A stretch of 64,000 nt of DNA from Streptomyces sp. AP-93. GTDB taxonomy: Bacteria > Actinomycetota > Actinomycetes > Streptomycetales > Streptomycetaceae. A program made the position numbers and the translations under genes. Below the pieces are notes generated by a model. That model was given only the letters and a program-made list of their open reading frames with translations, was not told the DNA's origin and searched no databases. This document shows positions 7,512 through 17,904 of the stretch, in pieces. The stretch covers positions 62,001 through 126,000 of the forward strand of contig NZ_JALGBX010000021.1 of NCBI RefSeq assembly GCF_022808175.1, given 5' to 3'. How positions within the stretch are numbered: the stretch's first letter is position 1; every line of letters starts with the position of its first letter.

Positions 7512-8743
7512 CAGACGGCCACCTTCTCGTTCCGTGGGGCGGGGGCGGGGGCGGGGGCGGGTACGGCCGCGGGTGCGGGTGCGAGGGGGGCGAACAGCCC
7601 TGCCGCGTCCGCGGCGTGGGCGCGCAGCCGGTGGACGGGGCCGAAGAGCAGTTCGTCGGCCGCCGCCCGCTTGAAGTAGAGGTGCGCGTCGTGCTCCCAG
7701 GTGAAGCCGATGCCGCCGTGCAGCTGGATGGCCTCGCCGGCGGTGATCCGCAGCGCTTCCAGGGCCTGGGCCAGGGCGAGTCCGCCCTGCTCCGGGTCCC
7801 AGGCCGCGTAGTAGGCGGCCGAGCGGGCCGCCTGGACCCGTACGTAGAGGTCGGCGAGGCGGTGCTTCACCGCCTGGAACGAGCCGATGGCCCGGCCGAA
7901 CTGCTCGCGCTGCTGGACGTACTCCACGGTGCGGGCGAGCGCCTGCCCGGCCGCGCCCACCGCCTCGGCGGCCAGGACGGCGGCGGCGCCGCGTCCGGTG
8001 GCGGCGAGGGCTCCGGCCACGTCGACGTCCTCGCCGCCGAGCAACTCGGCTTCAACATCGCGCAGTTGGATCCGCCCCTGCGGGCGGGTCTCGTCCAGGG
8101 TGGTCTGCCGCGCCCGTACGAGGCCTGGCGCGTCCTCCCGTACGAGGAACAGCAGGGTGCGACTGCGGGCGAAGCCTCCCGTGTGCGCGGCGACCAGCAG
8201 CAGCGAGGCGCTGTGCCCGTCGAGCACCTGGGCGACCTCCCCGTACAGCCGCCAGCCGCCGTCCACGGCGCGGGCCTGCACCCCGCCGGCCCGGCCGCCC
8301 CCGGCCCATTCGCCCGGGGCGTTGTCCCCGGTCAGCGCGAGGGCGGTGGCCAGGGCGGGGCCGGGTACGGCGAGCGCGGCGGTGAGCCCGCCCGCCGCGA
8401 GCGGCGGGAGCAGGGCGGAGCGCTGGGCGCCGGTCCCCAGGGCGGTGACCAGCGGCACGGCGAGCACGGCGGTGGCCAGCAGCGGCGAGGGCAGCAGCAC
8501 CCGCCCGGTCTCCTCGCAGGCCAGGGCCAGGTCGGCGGGGGTGCAGCCGACGCCCCCGTACTCCTCGGCCACGGCGATGCCCGGCAGCCCGAGCTGCCGG
8601 GCGAGCTGCTGCCACAGCTCGTGGTCGTGTCCGGCGTCGGTGCGGACGGCGGCCTTGACCTCGTCCGGGCCGCAGCGTTTGCCCAGGATCTCGCGCAGGG
8701 TACGCCGTATCTCGTCCTGCTCCGCGGTGAAGGCGGCATCCAT
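7511..8743 (-). CDS. Acyl-CoA dehydrogenase
   Basis: A 410-aa flavoprotein that would oxidise an acyl-CoA to the 2,3-enoyl-CoA. The acyl-CoA dehydrogenase N-domain begins at residue 1 (MDAAFTAEQDEIRRTLREIL), and the C-terminal helical domain carries the usual REQFGRAIGSFQAVKHRLAD and QLHGGIGFTWEHDAHLYFKRA blocks. The last 30 residues are an Ala-Pro tail, probably disordered. It is translationally coupled to the F420-type reductase downstream. Its promoter region holds a palindromic operator (8764-8778) shared with the other acyl-CoA genes here. It resembles the divergent ACAD half of the two-subunit dehydrogenases used on bulky acyl-CoAs such as steroids. Confidence 0.9.
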   Translation of the reverse strand: MDAAFTAEQDEIRRTLREILGKRCGPDEVKAAVRTDAGHDHELWQQLARQLGLPGIAVAEEYGGVGCTPADLALACEETGRVLLPSPLLATAVLAVPLVTALGTGAQRSALLPPLAAGGLTAALAVPGPALATALALTGDNAPGEWAGGGRAGGVQARAVDGGWRLYGEVAQVLDGHSASLLLVAAHTGGFARSRTLLFLVREDAPGLVRARQTTLDETRPQGRIQLRDVEAELLGGEDVDVAGALAATGRGAAAVLAAEAVGAAGQALARTVEYVQQREQFGRAIGSFQAVKHRLADLYVRVQAARSAAYYAAWDPEQGGLALAQALEALRITAGEAIQLHGGIGFTWEHDAHLYFKRAAADELLFGPVHRLRAHAADAAGLFAPLAPAPAAVPAPAPAPAPRNEKVAV

Positions 8744-8763
8744 CGTCGGGCTCCTCCCCGTAT

Positions 8764-8778
8764 CTGACGGGCCGTCAT
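8764..8778. promoter_or_regulatory. Palindromic operator, acyl-CoA regulon site A
   Basis: CTGACGGGCCGTCAT, matching CTGACG-N3-CGTCAG in 11 of 12 half-site bases. It is 20 bases upstream of the acyl-CoA dehydrogenase start at 8743. Confidence 0.65.
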
Positions 8779-8981
8779 GTTAGGGCGGGCGGCGCCATAA
8801 GCACAGGGGGCGGACCGTTCCGAAGCCGATCGCCGGGGGGTGCAGGGGGCGGCGGCGGCACGGCCCGCAGGGCTTCGATCGCAACGGGCCGCCGCCTGGA
8901 GGCTGTTACGGGCCAGCTGCGGCCCGCCGCGGCCGCGAAAATCGCTGTCCGCCGACCGGAAGGCGGTGATAGAGAGTCGGT

Positions 8982-9875
8982 GTGACGACGACACTCGAAT
9001 TCCCCGCCCTGCTGCGCCTGATCGACGAGCGGTCCACCGCGTTCCGTGCCGCCATCGCCGCCGCGCCCGACCTCGACGCACAGGTGCCGACCTGCCCCGA
9101 GTGGACGCTGTTCGACCTGGCGGAGCACATCGGTGAGGGGCGCCGCGCCTGGGCCGCCACCGTCGCCGCGGGCCCCGCCCCGGCCAAGTCCGCGGCACAG
9201 GGCGACGCGACCGCACCCCGGGAGCGCGAGGCCCTGATCGCCTGGCTGGCGGAGTCCACGCAGCACCTGCTGGACGCCCTGCGGAAGGCCGGCCCGGACC
9301 GGGGCTGCTGGACGTGGTGGGGGGCGTCGCAGTCGCCCCCCACCACCGGCGCCGTGGCCCGGCACCAGCTCCAGCAGGTCGCGGTGCACACGTACGACGC
9401 CCAGATCACCGTTGGCGCCGCGCCGGCGCTGCCGGACGAGGTGGCGCTCGACGGCGTCGAAGAGTTCCTGCACACCTGTGTCGCCACCACCGAAGCCTGG
9501 CCGCACGAGCCCGCCGCCGTCGACTTCCACGCCTCCGAGGGCGCCTCCTGGCGCCTCACCCTCTCCGCCGAGGGCGCCCGGACCGCCCGCCTTCCCGGGC
9601 CGGGCACCCTGCCGGGCAGCGGCACGGGCACCGGCACCGGCACCGGCACCGGCACCGGCACCGGCACCGGCATTGCCGCCCGCCAGGACGCGGACGCGGA
9701 CCAGGACGCGGACCAGGCCCCGGACGCATGCGCGGACACCGCCGACGTCTCCGCCCGGGGCACGGCCGGCGAGCTGGTCCTCGTCCTGTACGGCCGCATC
9801 CCGTTCAACTCCCTGAAGATCGAGGGCGACCAGCGCATCCTCGACCGGCTGAGCGCCTGGGAGCCGGAGGTGTAG
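8982..9875 (+). CDS. Mycothiol-dependent maleylpyruvate isomerase-family protein
   Basis: A 297-aa protein of the actinobacterial maleylpyruvate isomerase family (DinB-like helical bundle). The N-terminal part shows PTCPEWTLFDLAEHIGEGRRAW, and a second histidine block RHQLQQVAVHTYDAQ supplies the remaining metal ligands. Such proteins act with or on mycothiol. Between the two domains (about residues 210-260) is a Gly-Thr dipeptide run encoded by seven perfect GGCACC hexamers, then an Asp/Ala-rich linker. The GTG start at 8982 gives the family's usual N-terminus. It is divergent from the acyl-CoA dehydrogenase, and its substrate is unknown. Confidence 0.8.
   Translation: MTTTLEFPALLRLIDERSTAFRAAIAAAPDLDAQVPTCPEWTLFDLAEHIGEGRRAWAATVAAGPAPAKSAAQGDATAPREREALIAWLAESTQHLLDALRKAGPDRGCWTWWGASQSPPTTGAVARHQLQQVAVHTYDAQITVGAAPALPDEVALDGVEEFLHTCVATTEAWPHEPAAVDFHASEGASWRLTLSAEGARTARLPGPGTLPGSGTGTGTGTGTGTGTGTGIAARQDADADQDADQAPDACADTADVSARGTAGELVLVLYGRIPFNSLKIEGDQRILDRLSAWEPEV
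9627..9668 (+). repeat. In-frame hexanucleotide tandem repeat (GGCACC)x7
   Basis: Seven perfect copies, preceded by one imperfect copy at 9621, encode a Gly-Thr run in the interdomain linker. The copy number can vary without changing frame. Confidence 0.9.
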
Positions 9876-9935
9876 GGCGTACCGGAACTCGCCCCCACCG
9901 CCCCACCCCGCGGTCTCCGGCCGACCCTCTAGCAT

Positions 9936-9950
9936 CTGACGGTTCGTCAG
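9936..9950. promoter_or_regulatory. Palindromic operator, acyl-CoA regulon site B
   Basis: CTGACGGTTCGTCAG, perfect in both half sites, 15 bases before the lipid-transfer protein start. That position suggests repression by blocking the promoter or ribosome entry. Confidence 0.7.
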
Positions 9951-9965
9951 TTGTACCGTCGGGTC

Positions 9966-11195
9966 ATGCCTGGACCCCTCTCCGCGGCCCCCTCCGCCTC
10001 CGCCACCGCCACCGCCCATGCCGGCCGTCAGGCCCGGCCCCGCCGGGTCGCCGTCGTCGGCGTCGCCCTATCGGACTGCGGCCGGGTGGACGGCCCCACC
10101 CCGTACGCCCTGCACGCGCAGGCCGCCCGCCGCGCCCTGGCCGACTCCGGCCTGGACCGGTCGGTGATCGACGGCTTCGCCTCGGCCGGCCTCGGCATCC
10201 TGGCGCCCGTGGAGGTCGCCGAGTACCTGGGCCTGCGCCCCACCTGGGTCGACTCCACCTCGGTCGGCGGCTCCACCTGGGAGGTCATGGCCGCCCACGC
10301 CGCCGACGCCATCGCGGCCGGCCACGCCAACGCGGTCCTCCTCGTCTACGGATCCACCGCGCGCGCCGACATCAAGGCCCGCCGCCGCACGTCGAACCTC
10401 TCCTTCGGCGCCCGCGGACCCCTCCAGTTCGAGGTCCCGTACGGGCACACGCTGGTCTCCAAGTACGCGATGGCCGCGCGCCGCCACATGCACGAGTACG
10501 GCACGACGCTGGAGCAGCTCGCCGAGGTGGCGGTGCAGGCGCGGGCGAACGCCGCCACCAACCCCGACGCGATGTTCCGCGACCCCATCACGGTCGACGA
10601 CGTCCTGTCCTCCGGGATGATCGCCGACCCCTTCACGAAGCTGAACTGCTGCATCCGATCGGACGGCGGCTGCGCGGTCCTGCTGGCCGCGGAGGACTAC
10701 GTACCGGACACGGCCAAGGAGCCCGTGTGGATCCTCGGCTCCGGCACCGCCGTCTCGCACACCACGATGTCGGAGTGGGAGGACTTCACCGTCTCCCCCG
10801 CGGCGGTCTCCGGCCGCCAGGCCTTCGCCCGCGCCGGGCTCACCCCGGCAGATGTCGATCTGGCCGAAATCTACGACGCCTTCACCTATATGACCCTGGT
10901 CACCCTGGAGGACCTCGGCTTCTGCGCCAAGGGCGAGGGCGGCGCATTCGTGGAGAAGGGCCGCCTGCTGAGGGACGGCGAATTCCCGGTCAATACGGAC
11001 GGCGGCGGACTCTCCGCCTGCCATCCCGGCATGCGCGGCCTGTTCCTGCTCGTCGAGGCGGTACGCCAACTCCGCGGCGAGGCGGGCGAGGGCCAAGTGC
11101 GCAAACGCGGCGGAACCCTCCCACAGGTGGCCATCGCCTCGGGCACGGGCGGCTGGTTCTGCTCGTCGGGCACCATCATTCTCGGACGGGACTGA
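9966..11195 (+). CDS. Thiolase-fold lipid-transfer protein
   Basis: A 409-aa thiolase-superfamily protein of the type called lipid-transfer protein or SCP2-like thiolase. In steroid and acyl-CoA degradation these act as aldolase or thiolase partners of DUF35 (OB-fold) proteins. Visible family blocks include STSVGGSTWEVMAAHAADAI, SDGGCAVLLAAEDY, ADVDLAEIYDAFTYMTL, and the C-terminal GTGGWFCSSGTIILGRD. Many members lack the normal thiolase cysteine pair, and I cannot confirm catalysis. No clear ribosome site precedes the ATG at 9966, and TTG 9951 is an alternative start. A matching DUF35 gene lies 20 kb away (31567-32025) with the same operator. Confidence 0.85.
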   Translation: MPGPLSAAPSASATATAHAGRQARPRRVAVVGVALSDCGRVDGPTPYALHAQAARRALADSGLDRSVIDGFASAGLGILAPVEVAEYLGLRPTWVDSTSVGGSTWEVMAAHAADAIAAGHANAVLLVYGSTARADIKARRRTSNLSFGARGPLQFEVPYGHTLVSKYAMAARRHMHEYGTTLEQLAEVAVQARANAATNPDAMFRDPITVDDVLSSGMIADPFTKLNCCIRSDGGCAVLLAAEDYVPDTAKEPVWILGSGTAVSHTTMSEWEDFTVSPAAVSGRQAFARAGLTPADVDLAEIYDAFTYMTLVTLEDLGFCAKGEGGAFVEKGRLLRDGEFPVNTDGGGLSACHPGMRGLFLLVEAVRQLRGEAGEGQVRKRGGTLPQVAIASGTGGWFCSSGTIILGRD

Positions 11196-11292
11196 CTCCT
11201 TGTCGGTGCGGCTGCGTAAGCTCCCGGAGGGGTCGGGGCGCCCAGGCGCCCACAACCCCCTCGGGGAACCTCCAGCCATCACGGGAACTGAC

Positions 11293-12225
11293 TTGATATC
11301 GAACCTGCTGCGGCGTTCTCGCGCCGCTCTCGCCATCACCGTCGCCACGGGCGCCCTCATCGCGGTCGGAGCACCGGCCGAGGCCGCCTCCGGACCCGCG
11401 ACCTCCGCCGCCTCGTCCTTCGTCATGGACGGCGTCACGGGGAACACGCTCTCCTCCAAGTACGGCGACACCAAGCGCCAGGGCGCCAGCACCACGAAGA
11501 TCATGACGGCCTACGTCGTCCTCACGTCGTCGGGCCTCGACCTGAACAAGAAGGTCACGGTCCAGCAGGCTTACCTGGACTACGTCTACGTGCAGGGCGG
11601 GAGCTCGGCCCAGCTGAAGCTCGGTGCCACTCCGACCGTCCGCCAGCTGCTGTACGCGCTGATGCTGCCCTCGGGCTGCGACGCCGCCTACGCGCTCGCC
11701 GACACCTTCGGCTCGGGCTCGACCAGGTCGGCCCGCGTCAAGGACTTCATCGCGAAGATGAACGCCAAGGCGAAGACGCTCGGCATGGCCAACACCACCT
11801 ACGACACCTTCGACGGCATCTCGCCGACCGGCGCCAACCTCACCACCGCACGCGACCTCGCGAAGCTCACCCGCGCCGCGATGAAGGGCACGACCTTCAA
11901 GTCGCTCGTCAAGACCACCTCGTACAGCAGTGGCGGCACCTCCCATCTCGCCACGTGGAAGAACACGAACCTGCTGATCCTTCCCCGTCCCGACGGGTAC
12001 GCGGTCCCGGGCGCCATCGGCGTCAAGACCGGCACCGGCTCGGTCGCGGGCAAGTGCATCGTCTACTCGGCGACCCGTAACGGCAAGACGGTCATCGGCG
12101 TCCTGCTGAAGGACGAGGAGCGCTACGCGGACGCGATGAAGATCATCGACTGGGCCGTCGGCCCGGCCACCACGTCGACGCTCAAGCGCAGCGCCACCGA
12201 GCCCATCCCGGACGTCCTCGACTGA
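11293..12225 (+). CDS. D-alanyl-D-alanine carboxypeptidase-family protein (peptidase S11)
   Basis: An exported penicillin-binding-protein-like serine peptidase of about 310 aa that would trim the terminal D-Ala of peptidoglycan stem peptides. A signal peptide (ISNLLRRSRAALAITVATG, cleavage near AEAA) is followed by the catalytic SxxK in ASTTKIM, an SGC motif (LPSGCDAAYA) at the place of the usual SxN, and KTG in GVKTGTG. The TTG at 11293 is chosen because it puts the signal peptide at the N-terminus. Translation could also begin at TTG 11200, four bases after the previous stop, but that adds 31 non-signal residues. A strong terminator follows. Confidence 0.85.
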   Translation: MISNLLRRSRAALAITVATGALIAVGAPAEAASGPATSAASSFVMDGVTGNTLSSKYGDTKRQGASTTKIMTAYVVLTSSGLDLNKKVTVQQAYLDYVYVQGGSSAQLKLGATPTVRQLLYALMLPSGCDAAYALADTFGSGSTRSARVKDFIAKMNAKAKTLGMANTTYDTFDGISPTGANLTTARDLAKLTRAAMKGTTFKSLVKTTSYSSGGTSHLATWKNTNLLILPRPDGYAVPGAIGVKTGTGSVAGKCIVYSATRNGKTVIGVLLKDEERYADAMKIIDWAVGPATTSTLKRSATEPIPDVLD

Positions 12226-12278
12226 TGTCGTGACGCCCTGACATCCCTTGCGTCCTGCTGACACATCCGGACGCCCAC

Positions 12279-12321
12279 GGGGGCGCTCCGCCCGACCGAA
12301 CAGGTCGGCCGGGGCGCCCCC
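12279..12321 (+). terminator. Long stem-loop terminator after the carboxypeptidase gene
   Basis: A 19-base GC-rich arm (12279-12297) pairs with 12303-12321 around the loop GAACA, with only small internal mismatches. It lies between the carboxypeptidase stop and pdxH. Confidence 0.75.
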
Positions 12322-12371
12322 GTTCGGCATTCCCGTGGTGCCGCCACGGCCGCGTGGTGTTCGATTGAGGA

Positions 12372-13058
12372 ATGACGACCGACGTGAGCGACGTGAGCGA
12401 CGTGAGCGACTTCCACACCACCCTGCACTCCCTGCGCGTCTGGGACGGCCCGCTGCCGTCCTTCGACACGGCCACCGCACCGGCCGACCCGCTCGAGCTG
12501 TTCCGGGAGTGGTTCACGCACGCCGCCAAGGCGGGGCAGCCCGAGCCGCACACGATGAGCCTGGCGACGGTGGACGCGGACGGGCGGCCCGACGTACGGA
12601 CGCTCATGCTGCACGACGCCGACGAGCGCGGCCTGCACTTCGCCTCGCACTCCACCAGCACGAAGGGCCGTCAGCTGGCCGGGCAGCCGGCGGCGGCGCT
12701 GGGCTTCTACTGGCCGGCGGTGGCCCGCCAGATCCGCATCCGGGGACGGGTCACCGCCTGCGACGCGACGGAGAGCCGGGCCGACCTGGCGGCCCGCACG
12801 CGCGGGGCGCTGGCGGCGGCACTGACGGGCCGGCAGAGCGAGGTACTGGCCTCCCGGGAGGAGCTGGCCGCCGCGGCGGCCAAGTCCTGGGAGCGGGCGG
12901 GTGCGGAGCCGGACGCCCCGGCGCCGACGTGGACCCGGTACGTCCTCTCCCCCACGGAGATCGAGTTCTTCCAGGGAGACGCAGCCCGCCTCCACACCCG
13001 CCTCCAGTACACCCGCACCCCCACCACCCCCTGGACCCACCACCTCCTGTGGCCCTGA
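12372..13058 (+). CDS. pdxH: Pyridoxamine/pyridoxine 5'-phosphate oxidase-like protein
   Basis: A 228-aa FMN-dependent split-barrel enzyme that would oxidise PNP or PMP to pyridoxal phosphate. The family core is clear: DPLELFREWFTHAAKAGQ, MSLATVDADGRPDVRTLMLHD, FASHSTSTKGRQLAGQPAAALGFYW, ARQIRIRGRVT, and the C-terminal dimer segment with YVLSPTEIEFFQGD and LLWP. The N-terminus carries a small SDVSDVSDV repeat. It converges on the metallophosphoesterase gene with a gap of only 10 bases. Some streptomycete members are diverged PdxH-like proteins, so the exact substrate is not certain. Confidence 0.85.
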   Translation: MTTDVSDVSDVSDFHTTLHSLRVWDGPLPSFDTATAPADPLELFREWFTHAAKAGQPEPHTMSLATVDADGRPDVRTLMLHDADERGLHFASHSTSTKGRQLAGQPAAALGFYWPAVARQIRIRGRVTACDATESRADLAARTRGALAAALTGRQSEVLASREELAAAAAKSWERAGAEPDAPAPTWTRYVLSPTEIEFFQGDAARLHTRLQYTRTPTTPWTHHLLWP

Positions 13059-13068
13059 GGCCGTGGGC

Positions 13069-13818
13069 TCATACGGACCGGACGTGGCTCGTCAGCCGGC
13101 CGTCGAGGTACAGGTGGAAGGTGAGGGACGGCGGACTGCCATACGTCTTCCAGGACTGCTGGGGGCCCTGTTCCCAGGGCATCAGCGCCGTCGACGCGAC
13201 CCCCGGGGCGCACAGCAGCGGCAGCCCGGCGAAGGTCGTGGCGGCGGCTGTGTGCGCGTGACCGCAGAGCACGGCGGCAACCTGCCCGTGGCGTCCGAGG
13301 ACCTCGGCCAGCCGCTCCGGCTCCAGCAGGCCGATCCGGTCGATGTACGGCAGGCCGAGTTCCACGGGCGGGTGGTGGAGGGCGACGAAGGCCGGCCGGT
13401 CAGGGGCGGCCGCGAGGGTGTCGTCCAGCCAGCGCAGTGTTTCCGGTTCGAGCGAACCCTCGGACTTGCCGGGGATCGAGGAGTCGCACAGCAGTATCCG
13501 TACGCCGCCGATCTCGTGGACCTCGTTGACCGGCCCCCCTCCGGCTGATCCGCCGAGCAGCACCTCGCGGAACTCGGGGCGGGAGTCGTGGTTGCCCGGG
13601 CACATCAGGACGGGGTGGCGCGCGCGGAGCGGGGCGAGGAGCTCGCGGGCCTGGCGGTACTCCTCCTCCGTCCCCCGGTCGACGATGTCCCCGGTGATCA
13701 GGACGGCGTCGACCGTGCCGGGGAGCCCGGTGAGGTGGGCCACCACTCGCCGGGTGCGCTCCGCGCTCTCGGGGGTGCCGTCCACGTGCAGATCGCTCAG
13801 GTGGGCCAGTACGGTCAT
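13069..13818 (-). CDS. Metallophosphoesterase (calcineurin-like)
   Basis: A 249-aa phosphoesterase. All five metal-binding blocks of the calcineurin-like fold are visible: DLHVDG, GDIVDRG, GNHDSR, LHHPPVE and GHAHTA. The order and length fit the cAMP/cyclic-nucleotide phosphodiesterase branch (CpdA/GpdQ-like). It is the last gene of the 16-gene minus-strand locus and overlaps the transporter gene upstream by ATGA. A strong ribosome site (GGGAGGGGAGCC) precedes 13818. In this locus it would plausibly remove phosphate from, or open, a phosphodiester or nucleotide intermediate. Confidence 0.85.
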   Translation of the reverse strand: MTVLAHLSDLHVDGTPESAERTRRVVAHLTGLPGTVDAVLITGDIVDRGTEEEYRQARELLAPLRARHPVLMCPGNHDSRPEFREVLLGGSAGGGPVNEVHEIGGVRILLCDSSIPGKSEGSLEPETLRWLDDTLAAAPDRPAFVALHHPPVELGLPYIDRIGLLEPERLAEVLGRHGQVAAVLCGHAHTAAATTFAGLPLLCAPGVASTALMPWEQGPQQSWKTYGSPPSLTFHLYLDGRLTSHVRSV

Positions 13819-14852
13819 GTCCGGCTCCCCTCCCGGTCCGTGACGGAATCCGGGTCCGCGGCCGGGTCCGTGCCCGGGTCCGCGACCGTGCCCGTACCCG
13901 GGTCCGCGTCCGCGACCGCGGCCGGTGCCGACCTCCCCGCGTGCCAGCGCGCCCACGTCCCCACGCACATCGCGGCGGACAGCACCAGGATCCCGATGAG
14001 GGTGTGCTGGGACTGGTGCAGCCGCGGGTCGAGGAACTGGACCACGTACGTGATCACCAGGTTGGTCCCGAAGAGCATCGAGACGGTGATGGGCTCGGTC
14101 CGGACGATGCCCTGCTGGAGCAGGTACAGCGAAATGATCACTCCCACGACGCTGATCGCGAGGATCGCTCCCACGTTGCCCGGGGAGTACGCCTCGAAGC
14201 TGCCGCGGACGAGGAGGATGGCGAGGGTCGCCACGATCAGGGCGAAGAAGCGGGAGGCCATCATCTGCCGGACCGACATGCCCGCGTCGCCCAGCCGCTT
14301 GGTGTAGTAGGTGACTCCGGACAGCGAGGTCGAGGTGAGCACGCAGGCCACGACCCCGAACACCAGCTCTCCGGTCGGCAGGTCCCCGATGGCCGACGAG
14401 CCGCTGGACGCCATGGCCAGGAGGTAGCCCATGGCGGCCAGCATCGCCCCGGCCGCGACCAGTTCCAGCGGCAGCGCCTTCGTCCCGGGGCGGAGCTTGA
14501 ATCCGAGGACGATGGTGATGGTGGGACCCAGCCCGATGATCATCGAGTTGGCCATGGCCGGCTCGAAGACGGTGAAGGCGTACAGCACCGCGATCCAGCA
14601 GACGGCGGTGGAGACGTTCAGCATGATCACGTCCGGCAGGCACCGGCGGACCACGGCCTTCAGCGCCGTCTTGTCGCGCAGGGTGAAGAAGTAGAAGACC
14701 TGGGCGACGACGAAGGAGTTGAAGGCGATGAACTCCGGCGACAGGTCCTGGACGAGGGCGCCTTCGAAGACCGACTTGGTGGAGTTGATGACGCAGTAGC
14801 CGAGGACCAGCAGCGGTCCGGCGGCCAGGGCGAGGCGGCGGCTAGGCGACAT
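13815..14852 (-). CDS. EamA/DMT-family transporter
   Basis: A 345-aa integral membrane protein with about ten predicted helices in two homologous halves, the arrangement of the drug/metabolite transporter superfamily. The first helix is LALAAGPLLVLGYCVI; a cytoplasmic C-terminal tail rich in Ala, Asp, Pro and Gly follows the last helix. It overlaps the ATP-grasp gene upstream by 11 bases and the phosphoesterase downstream by 4, so it is part of the same transcript and is a likely exporter of the locus product. Confidence 0.8.
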   Translation of the reverse strand: MSPSRRLALAAGPLLVLGYCVINSTKSVFEGALVQDLSPEFIAFNSFVVAQVFYFFTLRDKTALKAVVRRCLPDVIMLNVSTAVCWIAVLYAFTVFEPAMANSMIIGLGPTITIVLGFKLRPGTKALPLELVAAGAMLAAMGYLLAMASSGSSAIGDLPTGELVFGVVACVLTSTSLSGVTYYTKRLGDAGMSVRQMMASRFFALIVATLAILLVRGSFEAYSPGNVGAILAISVVGVIISLYLLQQGIVRTEPITVSMLFGTNLVITYVVQFLDPRLHQSQHTLIGILVLSAAMCVGTWARWHAGRSAPAAVADADPGTGTVADPGTDPAADPDSVTDREGSRT

Positions 14853-16110
14853 CGTAGAAGCCCTCGCCGTCCAGGTACCGGGCGGTCATGTAGTCGTGCG
14901 TGACCACGCCCTCCACCTCGTGGAGCAGGTGGACCAGGAGCGGGTAGGTGAGGTCGTTGACCGTCCGCGCCAGCTCCTCGCCCGGCCTCACCTTCACGAG
15001 CACGTCGTGGAAGCTCTCCAGGGCGCGCAGATCCGACAGCTTCGGGTAGCCGACGAGTTTCCCGCCCTCCGGCGCGATCATGTTGACGCAGACCGCGTGC
15101 CGGACGACCTCGTAGTCGGCGGAATCGGCGTGCAGGCGGGCTTCGAAGGCCTCCGGATCGGTGTAGGCCAGCACCGTCCACTCCAACTGGCTCTCGCCGG
15201 TCGCCGCCCGGGTGAGCAGCGGGAGCATGGCGCCACAGACCCTGGCTCCGGTCTCGACCAGCCGGGGGCCCTCGGGGGTCAGCTTCAGCTCGGTGTGCGC
15301 CGGGCCGTTCTTGATCCCGAGCGCGTCGAGTACCGAGAAGGCGTACTCGGCGAGCAGGTCCTGCTCGGGGCCGCGGCGGACCATCAGCGCCGAACCGCCG
15401 AGCAGGTCGCGCACCCCGTTGACCCCGAGGTGCTGGGTCTTCCACAGGTCACACACGTAGTGCTTGCCGTCGAGGCTGACCGTGTTGACGTAGTACTCGG
15501 CCCCCACCAGGTACTCCTGGGCGACCACGGCGTCGTTGCGCAGCCCGAGCGCGCTGTCGGCCCCGACGAGCGACTCGAAGGCGGTGCGGACCTCCTCCGC
15601 GGTGCCGCAGAAGAACACCCCGTCGTTGAGCGCGCTGCGGACCGGCTTGAGCACCACGGTCCGGTCGGTGTCCCCGTACCAGGCCAGCAGGGTGTCCAGA
15701 TCGGTGGCGAGGATCTGGTCGGCGGCGGGAACCCCGGCGGCCTTGACCGTCTCCACCATCCGGAACTTGTCCCGCCGCGCGGTGCTCAGCGCGGTTCCGT
15801 TGGTCCGCAGGCGCAGGGACTCGCTGAGTACGTCGGCCAGTTCGACGCCGATCTCAGCGCCGGCCAGCAGCGCGACCGGGACGTACGGGGCGATGGCGGC
15901 CAGCGTTTCGGCGATGTCGCCGCGGTGGACGACCGTGCCGAGGAAGTCCTGCGCCCTGAAGGACGCGCCGAAGACGGCGGGCGGCTGCTCCAGGCTCTGC
16001 ACGTGCAGGCAGTCGTAGCCCTGGGCGTGGAAGAGCGGCGCGAGATGGCTCGCGGTGGAGAAGGCGTCGACGATGGCGACGACGGGACGCGGTTCCTGGG
16101 AGGTGTTCAT
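14842..16110 (-). CDS. ATP-grasp ligase
   Basis: A 422-aa ATP-grasp enzyme of the carboxylate-amine ligase type (BacD/DdaF-like), which forms an amide or peptide bond through an acyl-phosphate. The central ATP-grasp fold shows RRDKFRMVETVKAAGVPA, TVVLKPVRSALNDGVFFC, VVAQEYLVGAEYYVNTVS and the Mg-binding region HTELKLTPEGPRLVETGARVCG. The N-terminal 100 residues form the preATP-grasp domain. The start at 16110 has AAGGAACC upstream. In a nucleotide-rich operon it is the best candidate for attaching an amino acid or small acid to the product. Confidence 0.85.
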   Translation of the reverse strand: MNTSQEPRPVVAIVDAFSTASHLAPLFHAQGYDCLHVQSLEQPPAVFGASFRAQDFLGTVVHRGDIAETLAAIAPYVPVALLAGAEIGVELADVLSESLRLRTNGTALSTARRDKFRMVETVKAAGVPAADQILATDLDTLLAWYGDTDRTVVLKPVRSALNDGVFFCGTAEEVRTAFESLVGADSALGLRNDAVVAQEYLVGAEYYVNTVSLDGKHYVCDLWKTQHLGVNGVRDLLGGSALMVRRGPEQDLLAEYAFSVLDALGIKNGPAHTELKLTPEGPRLVETGARVCGAMLPLLTRAATGESQLEWTVLAYTDPEAFEARLHADSADYEVVRHAVCVNMIAPEGGKLVGYPKLSDLRALESFHDVLVKVRPGEELARTVNDLTYPLLVHLLHEVEGVVTHDYMTARYLDGEGFYDVA

Positions 16111-16121
16111 GTGGGGTTCCT

Positions 16122-17783
<1,662 letters not shown>

Positions 17784-17789
17784 GGCTGT

Positions 17790-17807
17790 GCTGCTTCGAA
17801 AAGCAGC
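17790..17807 (-). promoter_or_regulatory. UUCG-tetraloop hairpin at the CTP synthase start
   Basis: On the minus strand GCTGCTT-TTCG-AAGCAGC forms a perfect 7-bp stem with a stable UUCG loop, six bases before ATG 17783. It could control translation, or simply be coding if translation starts at TTG 17822. Confidence 0.45.
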
Positions 17808-17904
17808 GGGCGGCTTCGCCAAGAGGGGGCTCCCGTGGTCGCGAGGGTGGAAAGGTGAAGGGGGCTGTGGAGACGCGCGGCGCGGCGGATCCCCCGGACG
17901 GCGC

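Noticed and set aside
11196..11292. Cyclic-di-AMP (ydaO-type) riboswitch before the cell-wall carboxypeptidase gene
   Set aside because: GGGGAACC is suggestive, but the 97-base leader is too short and the remaining conserved parts are not seen.
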